A stretch of DNA of 64,000 nucleotides from JAHFUS01 sp035689115 (GTDB lineage: Bacteria; Actinomycetota; Acidimicrobiia; Acidimicrobiales; GCA-2861595), in assembly GCA_035689115.1 (NCBI GenBank), contig DASSMA010000014.1:5432-69431 (forward strand). The letters run 5' to 3'. The position numbers and the translations under genes were made by a program. The notes beneath the pieces are model-generated. The model ran no database searches. It was not told where the DNA came from and worked only from the letters and a program-made list of their open reading frames with translations. Every line of letters begins with the position of its first letter. The first letter of the stretch is position 1. Shown in pieces: positions 1 to 9,460 of the stretch.

Positions 1-211
1 GCTCCTCCTCCGGGGCGCGCTGAAGGAGCACGCCCGTGGCCTGGTTGCCCCTCGTCTGCTGGAGCTGCACGTACGGCGGGGCCGTGCCTCCCGAACCGCC
101 GGCGTGCCCGTCGGCGGCGGACCGGGTGACGGCCGTTGCCTTGGCCGGTTGGACGCGGGCGCGTGCCCGGGCGGCGGCCGCGTCGTCGAGGGTCCCGGCC
201 GGCGCCGTCAC
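1..211 (-). CDS. N-terminus of an eCIS-tagged protein (partial, runs off left edge)
   Basis: Seen: a GTG start whose GTGA overlaps the stop codon of the upstream AAA+ ATPase gene (4-nt overlap), then an open frame to the window edge (about 70 residues). The leader is Ala/Arg-rich and contains LQQTRGNQATGVLLQRAP. This is the same type of tag (LQ-x-x-x-GN-x-A-x-x-x-LLQR) found in the proteins at 7618-8466 and 15010-16080. From knowledge of eCIS loci, this short tag is common at the N-terminus of eCIS-associated proteins in actinobacteria, often ahead of a DUF4157 or effector domain. The catalytic part lies outside the window, so no function is assigned. The tight coupling to the ATPase gene argues that it is real. 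Confidence 0.55.
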   Translation of the reverse strand, partial: MTAPAGTLDDAAAARARARVQPAKATAVTRSAADGHAGGSGGTAPPYVQLQQTRGNQATGVLLQRAPEEE

Positions 212-2232
212 GAACGGGGCCGGTCGGACAGGAGGTGGGCGTAGGGGCCGAACTCGGCGTTGTTGCGGAGGCGGCCGAGCTTCTCGTACTCGCGCTCGAG
301 GGCGCGGATCACGTGCTCCATCTCGACCGGCGGCCCCGCGTCCGCGGCGAAGAAGGCGGCGGCGACGGCGACGTTGCGGATGTTGGCGCCCGTGAGGTCG
401 AACTGGCCGGCGCAGAACTCGAGGTCGACGTCCTCGGCTACCGGCAGCTTGCCGCCGAGGAACCGCCGCCACAGTGCAAGGCGGGCGCCCGGGTCGGGGG
501 ACGGGAACGGCACGACGGCGCCGAGCCGGCGGGCGAAGGCGTCGTCCAGGTTGCTGCGCAGGTTGGTGGTGAGGATGGCGGTCCCGCCGAAGGCCTCCAT
601 GCGCTGGAGGAGGTAGGCGGTCTCGAGGTTGGCGTAGCGGTCGTGGGCGTCGCTGACCTCGCTGCGCTTGCCGAACAGTGCGTCCGCCTCGTCGAACACC
701 AGGACGCCGTTGACCCGCTCGGCCTCGTCGAAGATGCGCTCGAGGTTCTTCTCGGTCTCGCCCACGAACTTGTCGACCACGGTCGACAGGTCGACGACGT
801 AGAGGTCGAACCCGATGGCACCGGCGACGACCTCGGCGGCGAGCGTCTTGCCCGTCCCGGACGGCCCGGCGAACAGGGCGCTCAGCCCGTCGCTGCGCTG
901 GCCGGAGGCGGCGAGGCCCCACTCGTCGTAGACCACCTCGCGGTGGCGGGCGCGCGCGACCAGCTCTCGAAGCTTCTCGAGGGTCGCCGCCGGGAGGATG
1001 AGGTCGTCCCAGGTGGCGGCGGGGTGCACGCGCCGGGCGAGTCGCTCCAGCGACCCGGTGTTGCGGCGTCGGGCGCTGCGGCGCAGGTCCTCGACCTCGA
1101 CCGAGCGCGCCTCGGCCACCGCCTCGGTCAGTGCCGCAGTGGCGGCGAGGGCCACCTGCTCCCCCGTGAGCCGGTAGGCGGCGCCGAGGGCGGCGAGGTC
1201 GTCCTCGGGCGGGGCCTGCTCGGCCAGGAGCCGCTGCCACAGAGCGGCCTGGGTGTCGCCCCGGTGTGCGGGCGCGGTGCCGAGCAGCGGTGGCTGCCGC
1301 GTCCACATGGGGTCCCAGCTGCGGAGCCCGTGGAGGATGGTCGGCCAGCCGCTCCCGGCCAGGGTCTCGAGGCTCGCTCCCGCGTCCAGCAGGACGTCGA
1401 CCGGTCCGGCCACCAGGATCGACCGGCGCAGGCGCGCCTCGCGCACGATTGCGACGAGGACGTCCGCGAGCTCGCCGAGGGCGGGCGGCGGTCGCAGCCG
1501 CTCCAGGTCGACCACGAAGGCACCGGCGGGCACGGCGGCGGCCGCCGCCACCGCCAGGCCGCGCGGATCGGTGCCCGGGCTGGCGTGCAGGTAGTGGAAC
1601 CCGATCCCCGTGCTGATCGCCGCGGCGATGCGCTCGGCGTCCTCGCCCGGCAGGGGCGGCGGCTCGACGAGCAGCGAAGTCACCGGAGGCATGGCGTCGT
1701 CGAGTCCCACCAGGCAGCGCACCACCCGGTCCGGGCAGCGCAGCGCGCGCAGCGGGAACGGCAGGTGCGTGTCCTCGGTGACGACGAGGCCCGAGCTCGC
1801 CAGCCTCGACGCCGGGCCGAGGGCCAGGTGGAGGTCCGGGTCGTCGACCGCCAGGCCGCACACGGCGGCGGCGAGGCCGATCGAGGGCCGGCGGCGCGTC
1901 AGGTCGTCGTGGGCGTAGCCCACCAGGGTGGCGGCTCGGCTGTCGAGGTCGACCGTCGCCGCCGTGCAGAGCAGGTCGAGCTCGAGGTCGGTCAGCTCGA
2001 AGGCGGCCTGCACGTCGCGCTCCCGGCCGGCGTGGGGCAGCGGCCGGCGGACGGGTGAGGGTCGAGTCGCCCGCCGGTCCAGCTCCTGGGCCAGGACGAA
2101 CGCGCCCGGTGCGCCGCCGGCTGCGGCGGCGCCGACGCCGTCGCAGGCATCGCGGAGGCGCGCGACCACCTCGTCCACCACCAGGCGGACATCGGTGGTC
2201 GGGCGGCCGGCACGAGGACCCTGTTTCACCAT
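208..2232 (-). CDS. AAA+ ATPase, probably eCIS-associated
   Basis: A protein of about 674 residues with a long, variable N-terminal region (about 380 residues, partly AAA-like but degenerate) and a C-terminal AAA+ module. The Walker A motif GPSGTGKT lies near residue 455 and the Walker B motif LVFDEADALFG near 510. A sensor-like TTNLRSN and an arginine-finger-like DDAFARRLG follow. This architecture is known for the AAA+ ATPase that accompanies extracellular contractile injection systems (Afp15/Pvc15-like), where it helps assemble or terminate the sheath-tube particle. An ATG at 2232 fits a GGGAAG ribosome-binding site better than the TTG at 2238. The next gene overlaps its stop and carries an eCIS tag, which supports the assignment. 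The core sheath, tube and baseplate genes are not in the window. Confidence 0.75.
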   Translation of the reverse strand: MVKQGPRAGRPTTDVRLVVDEVVARLRDACDGVGAAAAGGAPGAFVLAQELDRRATRPSPVRRPLPHAGRERDVQAAFELTDLELDLLCTAATVDLDSRAATLVGYAHDDLTRRRPSIGLAAAVCGLAVDDPDLHLALGPASRLASSGLVVTEDTHLPFPLRALRCPDRVVRCLVGLDDAMPPVTSLLVEPPPLPGEDAERIAAAISTGIGFHYLHASPGTDPRGLAVAAAAAVPAGAFVVDLERLRPPPALGELADVLVAIVREARLRRSILVAGPVDVLLDAGASLETLAGSGWPTILHGLRSWDPMWTRQPPLLGTAPAHRGDTQAALWQRLLAEQAPPEDDLAALGAAYRLTGEQVALAATAALTEAVAEARSVEVEDLRRSARRRNTGSLERLARRVHPAATWDDLILPAATLEKLRELVARARHREVVYDEWGLAASGQRSDGLSALFAGPSGTGKTLAAEVVAGAIGFDLYVVDLSTVVDKFVGETEKNLERIFDEAERVNGVLVFDEADALFGKRSEVSDAHDRYANLETAYLLQRMEAFGGTAILTTNLRSNLDDAFARRLGAVVPFPSPDPGARLALWRRFLGGKLPVAEDVDLEFCAGQFDLTGANIRNVAVAAAFFAADAGPPVEMEHVIRALEREYEKLGRLRNNAEFGPYAHLLSDRPRS

Positions 2233-2461
2233 CCCCAACTTCCCGTTGCTGCCCTGGATGCTCGCTGACTGCGCTCGGCGTCACAAGGTGTGAGCGTCAT
2301 CCGAGCCCCGCCAACCGCCCAGGTCTGCCCGATCGGGCAAGACGCGGCGGCCGGCGTGACCAGCACTGCCGCGACTGGCGGTCGCCGCGCCGGGGAAGAA
2401 GGCTGGTAACCGACCACCACCCGTGGCGCCGCCACGGGGCCGACCCGAGCGGAGATCGGCG

Positions 2462-4498
2462 ATGACGACGATGCGGTACCGGCTGCGCTTGGCCCTGTTC
2501 GGTGCGACGACGATCCTGCTGGTGACCACGGCCCTCGTGCTCGAGACGGCGCCGGCCGGCGCTCAGGCCGTCCACCGCCCTCTGCACGCCACGCGCCCGG
2601 TGGGCGCCGCCCCGGTGAAGGTGCCGTTCGCCATCGAGTACTTCGGCCTCGAGGCGCGCCTGGCCGACGAGGCGAGCCGGCCGGCCGAGAGCGGCGCCGC
2701 CCCGTTCGGCGAGGTCCGCTTCCGCACCGCCGGCCGGTGGGGAGGCTGGCGGCCCCTGGGTCAGGACGGCGCCCAGGAGACCGGCCAGTTCACCGCCGCC
2801 CTGGTGTCGGTCGACCGGGCCGACGCCTACCAGCTGCGCGGCGTTCCGCCCAACTTCCTCCGGGCCACGGCCACGGCCTTCAACCTCTCGGACGGGCCGG
2901 TCACGTCGCACAGCCGTCGGCCGGCGTCGACGGCCGGTGCGGCGGCGAACTGCCGGTCGCGCGCCGACTGGAACGCCGACGAGAGCATCACGGCGTGGTC
3001 GAAGGGCACCGACACCCCCCAGTTCGCCCCCGCCCAGGTGCTCACCGTCCACCACACGGCCGGCTCCAACGACCCCGCCCAGGACTTCTCGAAGACCGTT
3101 CTCGCCATCGAGCAGTACCACGTGCTCACCAACGGATGGAGCGACATCGGGTACCAGTACCTGGTCGACCCGGCGGGGAACGTCTACGAGGGCCGCTACG
3201 CCGGCCACACCAGCGCGTCGTGCCTCGCCGGCGGCGGCGACGGCTCGGACTTCGCCCACCGGCCGTCCGACGACGGCGTCGTCACCGGCGCCCACGTCGC
3301 CGGCGCCAACACCGGCAACCTGGGGATCGCCCTGCTGGGCTGCTTCGACTCGCAGTCGGCGATCTGCCAGCCCGGCACCTACGGGTCCGGTGACACCACG
3401 CCCACGGCCGCGGCGATGGCAGCGGTCGAGCAGCTCCTCGCCAGGCTCGCGACCCGGCACGGGCTGAACGCCGGCGGCACCACCACCTACACCAACTCGG
3501 CGGGGAACCGGCCGGGGATGCCGGTCGTCTCCGGGCACCGAGACTGGGAGGCCACAGCGTGCCCGGGCGACAACGTCTACGCCCAGCTGCCCGCCCTCCG
3601 CAGCCGCGTGGCGGCCGATATGACCCCGGCCGGGCTCCGGGCCACGGCCACCGACTCGTCGATCCAGCTCAGCTGGACGGCCGGAGCGGCGTGGCCGGCG
3701 GCACCCAGCGCCACGCGCTACCGGGTGACCCGCCAGGACGGGGCCGCATGGGTCACGCCGTCTCTCGGCTTCACCGACAGCGGCCTCGCCCCGTCGACCA
3801 CCTACAGCTACACCGTCGTCTCCCTGGCGTCCGACGGGACGTCGTCGTCCCCCGCCGCCGCCGTCACCGCCACCACCGCGGCGGCGCCCGGCGACTTCAG
3901 CCTGGCCGTCGCGCCGTCGTCGGGTACGACAGCGGCGGGCACGGCGGCCACCGCCCAGGTGACGACGGCGGCGACCGGGGCGGTGGCGCCCGACCTGCAA
4001 CTGGCCGCCGCCGTCTCGCCGGCCGGCGCCGGCGTCACCGCCTCGCTGGGCAGCACGGCCCTGACGGCCGGCGGCGCCACGTCGCTCACCGTGGCGACGG
4101 CGGCGCCGGCCACCGGCACCTACGTGGTGACCATCACCGCAACCTCGTCGAGCGGCACGACGCGATCGGCCAGCTACACCCTGGCGGTGGCCAACAGCCC
4201 ACCGGTCGCCAGGGTCACGTCTGCGTCCTGCTCGGGCACGCAGTGCAGCTTCACCGGCTCGGGGTCCGACCCCGAGGGCGGCGCCGTCGGTCTCACCTGG
4301 GCGCTGCCGGGCGCCACGCCGGCCACGGCGTCCGGGGCCGGCCCGGTGGCCGCCACCTACGCGTCCCCGGGTACCTACGCGGTGACGCTGCGGGCAACCG
4401 ACCCTGCGCTCCTCGCCGGGACGGCGACAGCCACGGTCACGTGCACTCGCACCAAGGGGAAGCTCAAGGCAACGACCTGCTCGGCGTCGCTTCCGTAG
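2462..4498 (+). CDS. Secreted N-acetylmuramoyl-L-alanine amidase (PGRP/Amidase_2) with Fn3 and PKD-like domains
   Basis: 678 residues. The ATG at 2462 starts a clear signal peptide (basic start, hydrophobic TTILLVTTALVL, then Ala-rich cleavage region). Residues of about 175-385 form the zinc amidase/peptidoglycan recognition domain: SRADW, LTVHHTAGSND (first zinc His), GYQYLVDPAGNVYEGR, GNLGIALLGCFD, then GHRDW (second His) and TACPG (third ligand). It would cut the bond between MurNAc and L-Ala outside the cell. A fibronectin type III domain follows at about 390-460, then a Ser/Thr/Ala-rich Ig-like stretch and a PKD-like domain near 590-680 containing SGSDPEGGAVGLTWALPG, probably for wall binding. 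Its 3' end overlaps the convergent acyltransferase gene by 35 nt. Confidence 0.88.
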   Translation: MTTMRYRLRLALFGATTILLVTTALVLETAPAGAQAVHRPLHATRPVGAAPVKVPFAIEYFGLEARLADEASRPAESGAAPFGEVRFRTAGRWGGWRPLGQDGAQETGQFTAALVSVDRADAYQLRGVPPNFLRATATAFNLSDGPVTSHSRRPASTAGAAANCRSRADWNADESITAWSKGTDTPQFAPAQVLTVHHTAGSNDPAQDFSKTVLAIEQYHVLTNGWSDIGYQYLVDPAGNVYEGRYAGHTSASCLAGGGDGSDFAHRPSDDGVVTGAHVAGANTGNLGIALLGCFDSQSAICQPGTYGSGDTTPTAAAMAAVEQLLARLATRHGLNAGGTTTYTNSAGNRPGMPVVSGHRDWEATACPGDNVYAQLPALRSRVAADMTPAGLRATATDSSIQLSWTAGAAWPAAPSATRYRVTRQDGAAWVTPSLGFTDSGLAPSTTYSYTVVSLASDGTSSSPAAAVTATTAAAPGDFSLAVAPSSGTTAAGTAATAQVTTAATGAVAPDLQLAAAVSPAGAGVTASLGSTALTAGGATSLTVATAAPATGTYVVTITATSSSGTTRSASYTLAVANSPPVARVTSASCSGTQCSFTGSGSDPEGGAVGLTWALPGATPATASGAGPVAATYASPGTYAVTLRATDPALLAGTATATVTCTRTKGKLKATTCSASLP

Positions 4499-5792
4499 CC
4501 ACGCCGGACCGGGTGAGCGTCCACCACGCCGTCCCGAGCGCGGCCAGGGGAACCAGCGGGAGCCCGAGGGGCATGCCGGGGGCCACGAACCCCCGCCGGG
4601 CCAGGAAGCCCATGGCGACGACGACGAGGAGGGCGGCGACGCCGGCCGGCCACGCCGCCGGCTTGGCCGGTTCGATGCGGGCCGTCTCGAAGCGGCTGAA
4701 GACCAGCACGAGCGGCACGAGGGCGACGGCCAGCAGGGCGATCCACAGCGGGCGGAGGGCCCACCAGGACGCCGAGCCGGCGCCCGGCTGGGGGAACAGG
4801 CCGGTCGGCAGCACGGCGACGGCCACGATGGTCAGCGCCGTGAGGTGCCACAGGTACAGGGTCATCGCCAGCCCGTTGGCGGTCACGACCGCCTTCCACG
4901 CCCGGGGTCGGGCGAGCCAGCGGTCGACCACCGGCCGCAGGCTCAGCGCCAGGCCGAACTGCCACACGGCGAGGGCCACGATGGCGAGCGACGGCGGGAA
5001 CATGTTGCTGCGGGCCTCGCCCACGCCTCCGACCATCGACTCCGGGTACCCCGCCAGGTGGGTGAGGCACAGCAGCCCGGCGAACCCGGCGAGGGCCAGC
5101 ACTGCGCCCCGGCGGCGCGACCACGTCCCGCCCCGCTGGCGCCACAGCACCCCGAGCTGGTGGACGAACAGCCACACCAGCGCCATGTTCAGCCAGACGA
5201 CGTAGGGCACGCCGAAGGCCCAGGCGGCGGCGTCGACGGCGGCGACCGCGGCGCCCAGGACAGGGACGGCGACCCAGCCGCAGCGGGCCATCGCCGGGGC
5301 GACGGCCACGACGGCCACGTAGATCGCCAGGAACCACAGCGGCTGGGCGATGGCACCGGCCCGCAGGCTCGACGGCGCCACGCCGGCGATCCGCAGGGAG
5401 ACGGCGCCGGCCGTCCAGACGACGGTGAAGGCCAGCACCGGGCGCACCAACCGGGCCAGGCGCGCCCCCAGCCAGGTGCCGTAGCTCCTGCCGTCTCGCC
5501 GGGCGGCGGTCCAGCTGGCGGTGTTTGAGAAGCCCCCGACGACGAAGAACACGGGCAGGATCTGGAAGACCCAGGTGAGCCAGCGGGCCCACGGCGACAC
5601 CTCGAGGATGTTCGAGGTGTGCAGGCTGCCGTCGCCGCTCCACACCACCACCGCCATCAGCCAGTGGCCGAACATCACGACGCAGAGGGAGAAGGCGCGA
5701 AGGAAGTCGACGTAGCGGTCGCGGTGGGCGGGGGTGGCGGCGGCGACGGCTGCCGCCGTCGGATGGCCTGCCGGGGTGAGCGTTGCGGTCAT
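4464..5792 (-). CDS. Acyltransferase 3 family integral membrane protein
   Basis: 442 residues from the ATG at 5792 (MTATLTPAGHP). A longer in-frame start at 5867 adds an unlikely hydrophilic leader. The protein begins with the family hallmark YVDFLRAFSLCVVMFGHW, whose Arg and His are the conserved catalytic-region residues, followed by VFFVVGGFSN and about ten membrane helices. Family members move acyl groups, often acetyl or succinyl, onto sugars, peptidoglycan, lipids or antibiotics at the membrane. The substrate cannot be read from the sequence. It runs divergently from the acyl-CoA ligase gene (start 5919), and the 126-nt gap must hold both promoters. Confidence 0.82.
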   Translation of the reverse strand: MTATLTPAGHPTAAAVAAATPAHRDRYVDFLRAFSLCVVMFGHWLMAVVVWSGDGSLHTSNILEVSPWARWLTWVFQILPVFFVVGGFSNTASWTAARRDGRSYGTWLGARLARLVRPVLAFTVVWTAGAVSLRIAGVAPSSLRAGAIAQPLWFLAIYVAVVAVAPAMARCGWVAVPVLGAAVAAVDAAAWAFGVPYVVWLNMALVWLFVHQLGVLWRQRGGTWSRRRGAVLALAGFAGLLCLTHLAGYPESMVGGVGEARSNMFPPSLAIVALAVWQFGLALSLRPVVDRWLARPRAWKAVVTANGLAMTLYLWHLTALTIVAVAVLPTGLFPQPGAGSASWWALRPLWIALLAVALVPLVLVFSRFETARIEPAKPAAWPAGVAALLVVVAMGFLARRGFVAPGMPLGLPLVPLAALGTAWWTLTRSGVATEATPSRSLP

Positions 5793-5918
5793 GTCCGCAT
5801 CGTCCGCCAACGTGTGCCGACGGCCATACCAGGAGCACCCCTCATAGCTCCGTGGGGCCACCCCCAAAGGCGCCCAGAAGCCTTTTCAGCCGGCCGCCGG
5901 CGGGCGCACAGTCGCCCC

Positions 5919-7391
5919 ATGACACTGAACCTCGCCTCCATCCTCTCGGACTCGGCCGCCCGCAGCCGGTCCCGCACCGCCGTGGTCTTCGGCGACACGA
6001 GCCTCGACTACGGGACGCTCGACACCTTCGCCCGCATGTTCGCCGCCGCTCTCGGCAACCTGGGCGTGGAGCCCGGCCAGCCGGTGGCGCTGGTCCTCCC
6101 CAACGTCCCCCACTTCACCGTCGCCGCCTTCGGGTGCCACTACGCCGGCAACCCGGTCGTGCCGCTGAACGTCCTGCTCACCCCCGAGGAGCTCGCCTAC
6201 CACCTCGAGGACTCGGGCGCGGTGGCCGTCGTGACGTGGGAGCTGTTCGCCGACAAGGTGGTGTCGGCGGCGGGCGGGCGGCACGTGATCGTCGCCCGTC
6301 AGGACCTCGCCGATCTCGCCGCCCCCGACGGGTGCCTCAACTTCACCGCCGTCGTGGGCATGGCCCAGCCCGTCACCGAGGCGTATCCGACCGAGGCGGA
6401 CGACACCGCCGTCATCCTCTACACCTCGGGTACGACCGGACGGCCGAAGGGCGCCGAACTGACCCACGCCAACCTGTGGTCGAACGCCACCACCATCGCC
6501 GGCGTCGTGTCCCTCGAGGCCGAGACGGTGGCGCTCGTCACGCTGCCGCTGTTCCACGCCTTCGGTATGACCGTCATGCACAACGCCGTGCTGTCGGTGG
6601 GCGGGTCGCTCGTGCTGCTGCCGCGCTTCGACGCCGGCACGGCCCTGTCGCTGATGGCCCGGCACCGGGTCACGTTCCTCGGTGGCGTGCCCACCACCTT
6701 CGTGGCCCTGCTGGAGGCCGCGACCGGCGACGACGACCTGAGCGCCCTGAAGTGGTGCGTGTCAGGCGGCGCCCCGATGCCGGCCGCGTTGATGGCGGCC
6801 GTCGAGTCCCGCTTCGGCGTGACGCTGCTCGAGGGCTACGGGCTGTCCGAGACGGCGCCCGTGGTCAGCTTCACGATGCCCGACCGGCCCCGCACGCCGG
6901 GCTCGATCGGCTACCCGCTCCCCGGGGTTGAGATCTGCCTGAAGGAGGGCGAGATCTGCGTCCGGGGCCCCAACCTGATGAAGGGCTACCTGCGCCGCCC
7001 CGAGGCCACCGCCGAAGCCATCGTCGACGGCTGGTTCCACACCGGCGACATCGGCGAGGTCGACGAGCACGGGGCCTACCGGATCATGGACCGTAAGAAG
7101 GACCTCGTCCTGCGGGGCGGCTTCAACGTCTACCCCCGCGAGGTCGAGGACGTGCTGCACCGCCACCCGGCCGTCGCCCTGGCCGCCGTGGTCGGCACGC
7201 CCGACGAGCGCTACGGGGAGGAGGTCAAGGCGGTGATCACGCTCAAGCCCGGGTGCACCGCCGAGCCCCGCGAGATCGTGGCCTTCTGCCGCCAGCACCT
7301 GGCCGCCTACAAGTACCCCCGCATCGTCGAGGTGCGCGACGAACTGCCCCTCGGCCCCACCGGCAAGATCCTGAAGACCGCACTGCGCTGA
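5919..7391 (+). CDS. AMP-forming long-chain fatty-acid-CoA ligase
   Basis: 490 residues from the ATG at 5919 (MTLNLASILSD). An ANL-superfamily enzyme that activates a carboxylic acid with ATP and CoA. Visible motifs are the P-loop ILYTSGTTGRPKGAELTH (about 165-182), PLFHAFGMT, the A5 motif EGYGLSETAP, GEICVRGPNLMKGY, the A7 motif WFHTGDIG and A8/A10 DRKKDLVLRGGFNVYPREVE and PTGKILK with the catalytic Lys. The length and the GFNVYPREVE form match fatty-acyl-CoA ligases of the FadD/long-chain type used in beta-oxidation or lipid assembly, though aromatic-acid substrates cannot be excluded. It is a single gene with its own promoter and no fatty-acid genes beside it. Confidence 0.88.
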   Translation: MTLNLASILSDSAARSRSRTAVVFGDTSLDYGTLDTFARMFAAALGNLGVEPGQPVALVLPNVPHFTVAAFGCHYAGNPVVPLNVLLTPEELAYHLEDSGAVAVVTWELFADKVVSAAGGRHVIVARQDLADLAAPDGCLNFTAVVGMAQPVTEAYPTEADDTAVILYTSGTTGRPKGAELTHANLWSNATTIAGVVSLEAETVALVTLPLFHAFGMTVMHNAVLSVGGSLVLLPRFDAGTALSLMARHRVTFLGGVPTTFVALLEAATGDDDLSALKWCVSGGAPMPAALMAAVESRFGVTLLEGYGLSETAPVVSFTMPDRPRTPGSIGYPLPGVEICLKEGEICVRGPNLMKGYLRRPEATAEAIVDGWFHTGDIGEVDEHGAYRIMDRKKDLVLRGGFNVYPREVEDVLHRHPAVALAAVVGTPDERYGEEVKAVITLKPGCTAEPREIVAFCRQHLAAYKYPRIVEVRDELPLGPTGKILKTALR

Positions 7392-7617
7392 GCGCCGGGC
7401 TTGGTTGGGCCTCGTCGACGTGGCGCGGCGCCGTGGACCCGCATCCGAGTTGCCGGGCGAGACGGCCGGCCGTCACGCGCGCACGAGCAGCGTTCCGTGC
7501 CCGGTCGCCGGGGACGGCAGCGGGCTGTCGTCGTGCCGGCTGGCCGCTGGGATTCCGGCCCGGCGGACCGACGCCGCGGACCTGTCGCGGCTCGCGCCCT
7601 CGAGGACGACAGCGGCG

Positions 7618-8466
7618 CTATGCGCAGTCGGTGCAGTCGACCGTCTTGGTGAAGGGGTCGATCTGCTTGCTGGACTTGCGCGCCGCGTCCTGGCGCTTGG
7701 CCTCCTCGTCGAGGTGGATCTTCTCGACCTTCTTGGTGACCGCGTCCATCCCGCACGCCGTGATGTCGACGGGGATCTTGGTGGTCCCGTCGTAGGTCTT
7801 CAGGCGGGTCTCGTGATCCTTCTCGTGCGGGGCGAGGACGTTGTCCAGGAAGTCCTGGACCTTTCCCTGCTCGCATTCGGTGAGCCCGCTCGGCATGCTC
7901 GGCATGGCGATCGTCACGGCCGCGGAGTACGTGCTCTCGAGGGTGCCGGTTGCATGGACGCAAGGCGTGCCGGCGGGGCATCCCCCGGCGCAGCCCTTGC
8001 TGGTGGTGATCTTCTGGTTGGTGACCGTGGCGTTGGGCCCACCGTCGAAGTTGGCCGTCGTCTTGCCGTGGAGGGCCAGGTTGCTGCAGCCGCCCTCGTG
8101 CTCGACCTCACCGGGCTGTCCGCTCACCACGATCGGGTCGGCCGGGACGTCCTCCTCGACGAAGTCGCTGTCGCCCCCTTCCTCGGTTCGCTGCGCAACA
8201 GGACCATGGTGGTGGGCCGACGCCTCGGCCTGCTTCTCGGGCGGGCAGGCGCAGGGTGTTTGGCCGCAGCGCTGGACCGCCGGACGCAGCAGTTGGGCGA
8301 CGCCGGCGTTGCCAGCGGCGCGCTGAAGGTGGAGCAACGCCTGGTGGTTGAACCCCCTGACGGAGCCCGCGCCCAGTCCACTGGCCGACTCCGGACCGGG
8401 CCTGCGCGCGTCGACGTCTCGGCGCGGCGGCGGCGCGGCTGCTTCCTCCGGGCCGTGGGTCCGCAT
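7618..8466 (-). CDS. eCIS-tagged protein with a putative zincin (HEKDH) domain
   Basis: 282 residues from the ATG at 8466 (MRTHGPEEAAAP); further upstream starts are in-frame but have no ribosome-binding site. Near residues 42-65 is LLHLQRAAGNAGVAQLL followed by VQR, the tag shared with the genes at 1-211 and 15010-16080. Then come a Cys-rich stretch (CGQTPCACPP) and a C-terminal domain of about 150 residues with paired cysteines (CAGGCPAGTPC) and VLAPHEKDHETRLKTYDG, where HEKDH near 213-217 fits the HExxH zinc-peptidase pattern. The protein ends in CTDCA. No secretion signal is visible. Inference: an effector or accessory protein loaded into an eCIS particle encoded at the left edge. The peptidase activity is unproven. 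Confidence 0.6.
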   Translation of the reverse strand: MRTHGPEEAAAPPPRRDVDARRPGPESASGLGAGSVRGFNHQALLHLQRAAGNAGVAQLLRPAVQRCGQTPCACPPEKQAEASAHHHGPVAQRTEEGGDSDFVEEDVPADPIVVSGQPGEVEHEGGCSNLALHGKTTANFDGGPNATVTNQKITTSKGCAGGCPAGTPCVHATGTLESTYSAAVTIAMPSMPSGLTECEQGKVQDFLDNVLAPHEKDHETRLKTYDGTTKIPVDITACGMDAVTKKVEKIHLDEEAKRQDAARKSSKQIDPFTKTVDCTDCA

Positions 8467-8609
8467 GTCCCCATGCAAACAGGATCGCGGCGCCATGACA
8501 ACTGCGTGTCCGGGGATAGGGTCCACCCCGATCAGTTTCCCGGCGCTCACTCGTCCAATCGATCGTGAGTGCCCGCGAGGGGCGCGGGTTGCAGCGGGAG
8601 GAGTCGACC

Positions 8610-9431
8610 GTGAAGTCGATGGCACGGCGGATGTTCGAGCTGGTCGAGCCGATCGGGGCCATCCCCTACACGGCCGACGACCCGAACGAGGCGATGTTCG
8701 CCCTGGGGTTCACCAATTACTGGGATATCTACTTCGCCGGGCGGGCGGCACCACTGGGCCTCGTGCCGGCGGAGGTGGTGGACGCCCTCTTCTACAACTT
8801 CGCTCCCGGCGAGGTGGCCCGCCACATCCCGAGGGTGTGGCGCACCACCACGCCCGAAGCGGCCATCGCCGCCCGCCAGGAGGGTTGCGTGAAGGCGTTG
8901 CGGCGCATCCTCGGCGATCACGTCGACTCTGCCGCCTTCGCACGCGCCACCGAACTGCTGCTCGAGGCGGCGACGAGCGCACCGTACGAGGGGCGGCCCA
9001 TGTACGCCGCGCTGCGCTCGCTCCCGGTCCCCGAAGATGTGGTGGCCCGCCTGTTCCATGCCGCCTCCCTGGTGCGGGAGCACCGTGGCGACGGGCACAT
9101 CGCCGCCTTGATGGTCGAGGGTGTCGGCGGCGTCGAGGCCCACGTCCTCCTCGCCCTCGACATGGGCATGCCGGCGGAGAAGTTCGGGCGCATCCACCAC
9201 CTGCCCGCACCGCAGCTCGCGGCCGTGATCGACGGGATGCGTGCTCGCGGCCTGATCGGCGACGACGGTTGGCTGAGCGAGGACGGTCGTGCCGTCAAGC
9301 AGCGGGTCGAGGCGCTGACGGACACCCTCGCCACGAAGCCCTACGAGATCCTCGACCCCGACGAGCTCCAGGAGCTGGCGACCGCCCTCGAGCCCCTCGC
9401 CGCGCTGCTCCTCGCCGCCCAGGACTGGTAG
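8610..9431 (+). CDS. SCO6745-family protein
   Basis: 273 residues from the GTG at 8610, chosen because GGAGGAG sits about 6 nt upstream; ATG codons at 8619 and 8631 are alternatives. The protein is all-alpha and matches the pattern I know from the actinobacterial SCO6745 family: an N-terminal MARRMFELVEPIGAIPYTADDPNEAMFALGF, then GRAAPLGLVPAEVVDALFYNF, a central HLR-rich core, and a C-terminal winged-helix-like part (GLIGDDGWLSEDGRAVKQRVEALTD). Members are often described as MarR-like or uncharacterised, and no ligand or target is known to me. It is transcribed away from the tagged gene at 7618-8466. The gap is 143 nt. Confidence 0.7.
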   Translation: MKSMARRMFELVEPIGAIPYTADDPNEAMFALGFTNYWDIYFAGRAAPLGLVPAEVVDALFYNFAPGEVARHIPRVWRTTTPEAAIAARQEGCVKALRRILGDHVDSAAFARATELLLEAATSAPYEGRPMYAALRSLPVPEDVVARLFHAASLVREHRGDGHIAALMVEGVGGVEAHVLLALDMGMPAEKFGRIHHLPAPQLAAVIDGMRARGLIGDDGWLSEDGRAVKQRVEALTDTLATKPYEILDPDELQELATALEPLAALLLAAQDW

Positions 9432-9460
9432 CCCTGACGCATGATGGGGTGGTGGCGAGG

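Noticed and set aside
5821..5918. DosR-box-like match in GGGGCCACCCCC upstream of the acyl-CoA ligase
   Set aside because: It lacks the second half in the right frame (no G-N-CCC at the proper spacing) and is a simple GC run.
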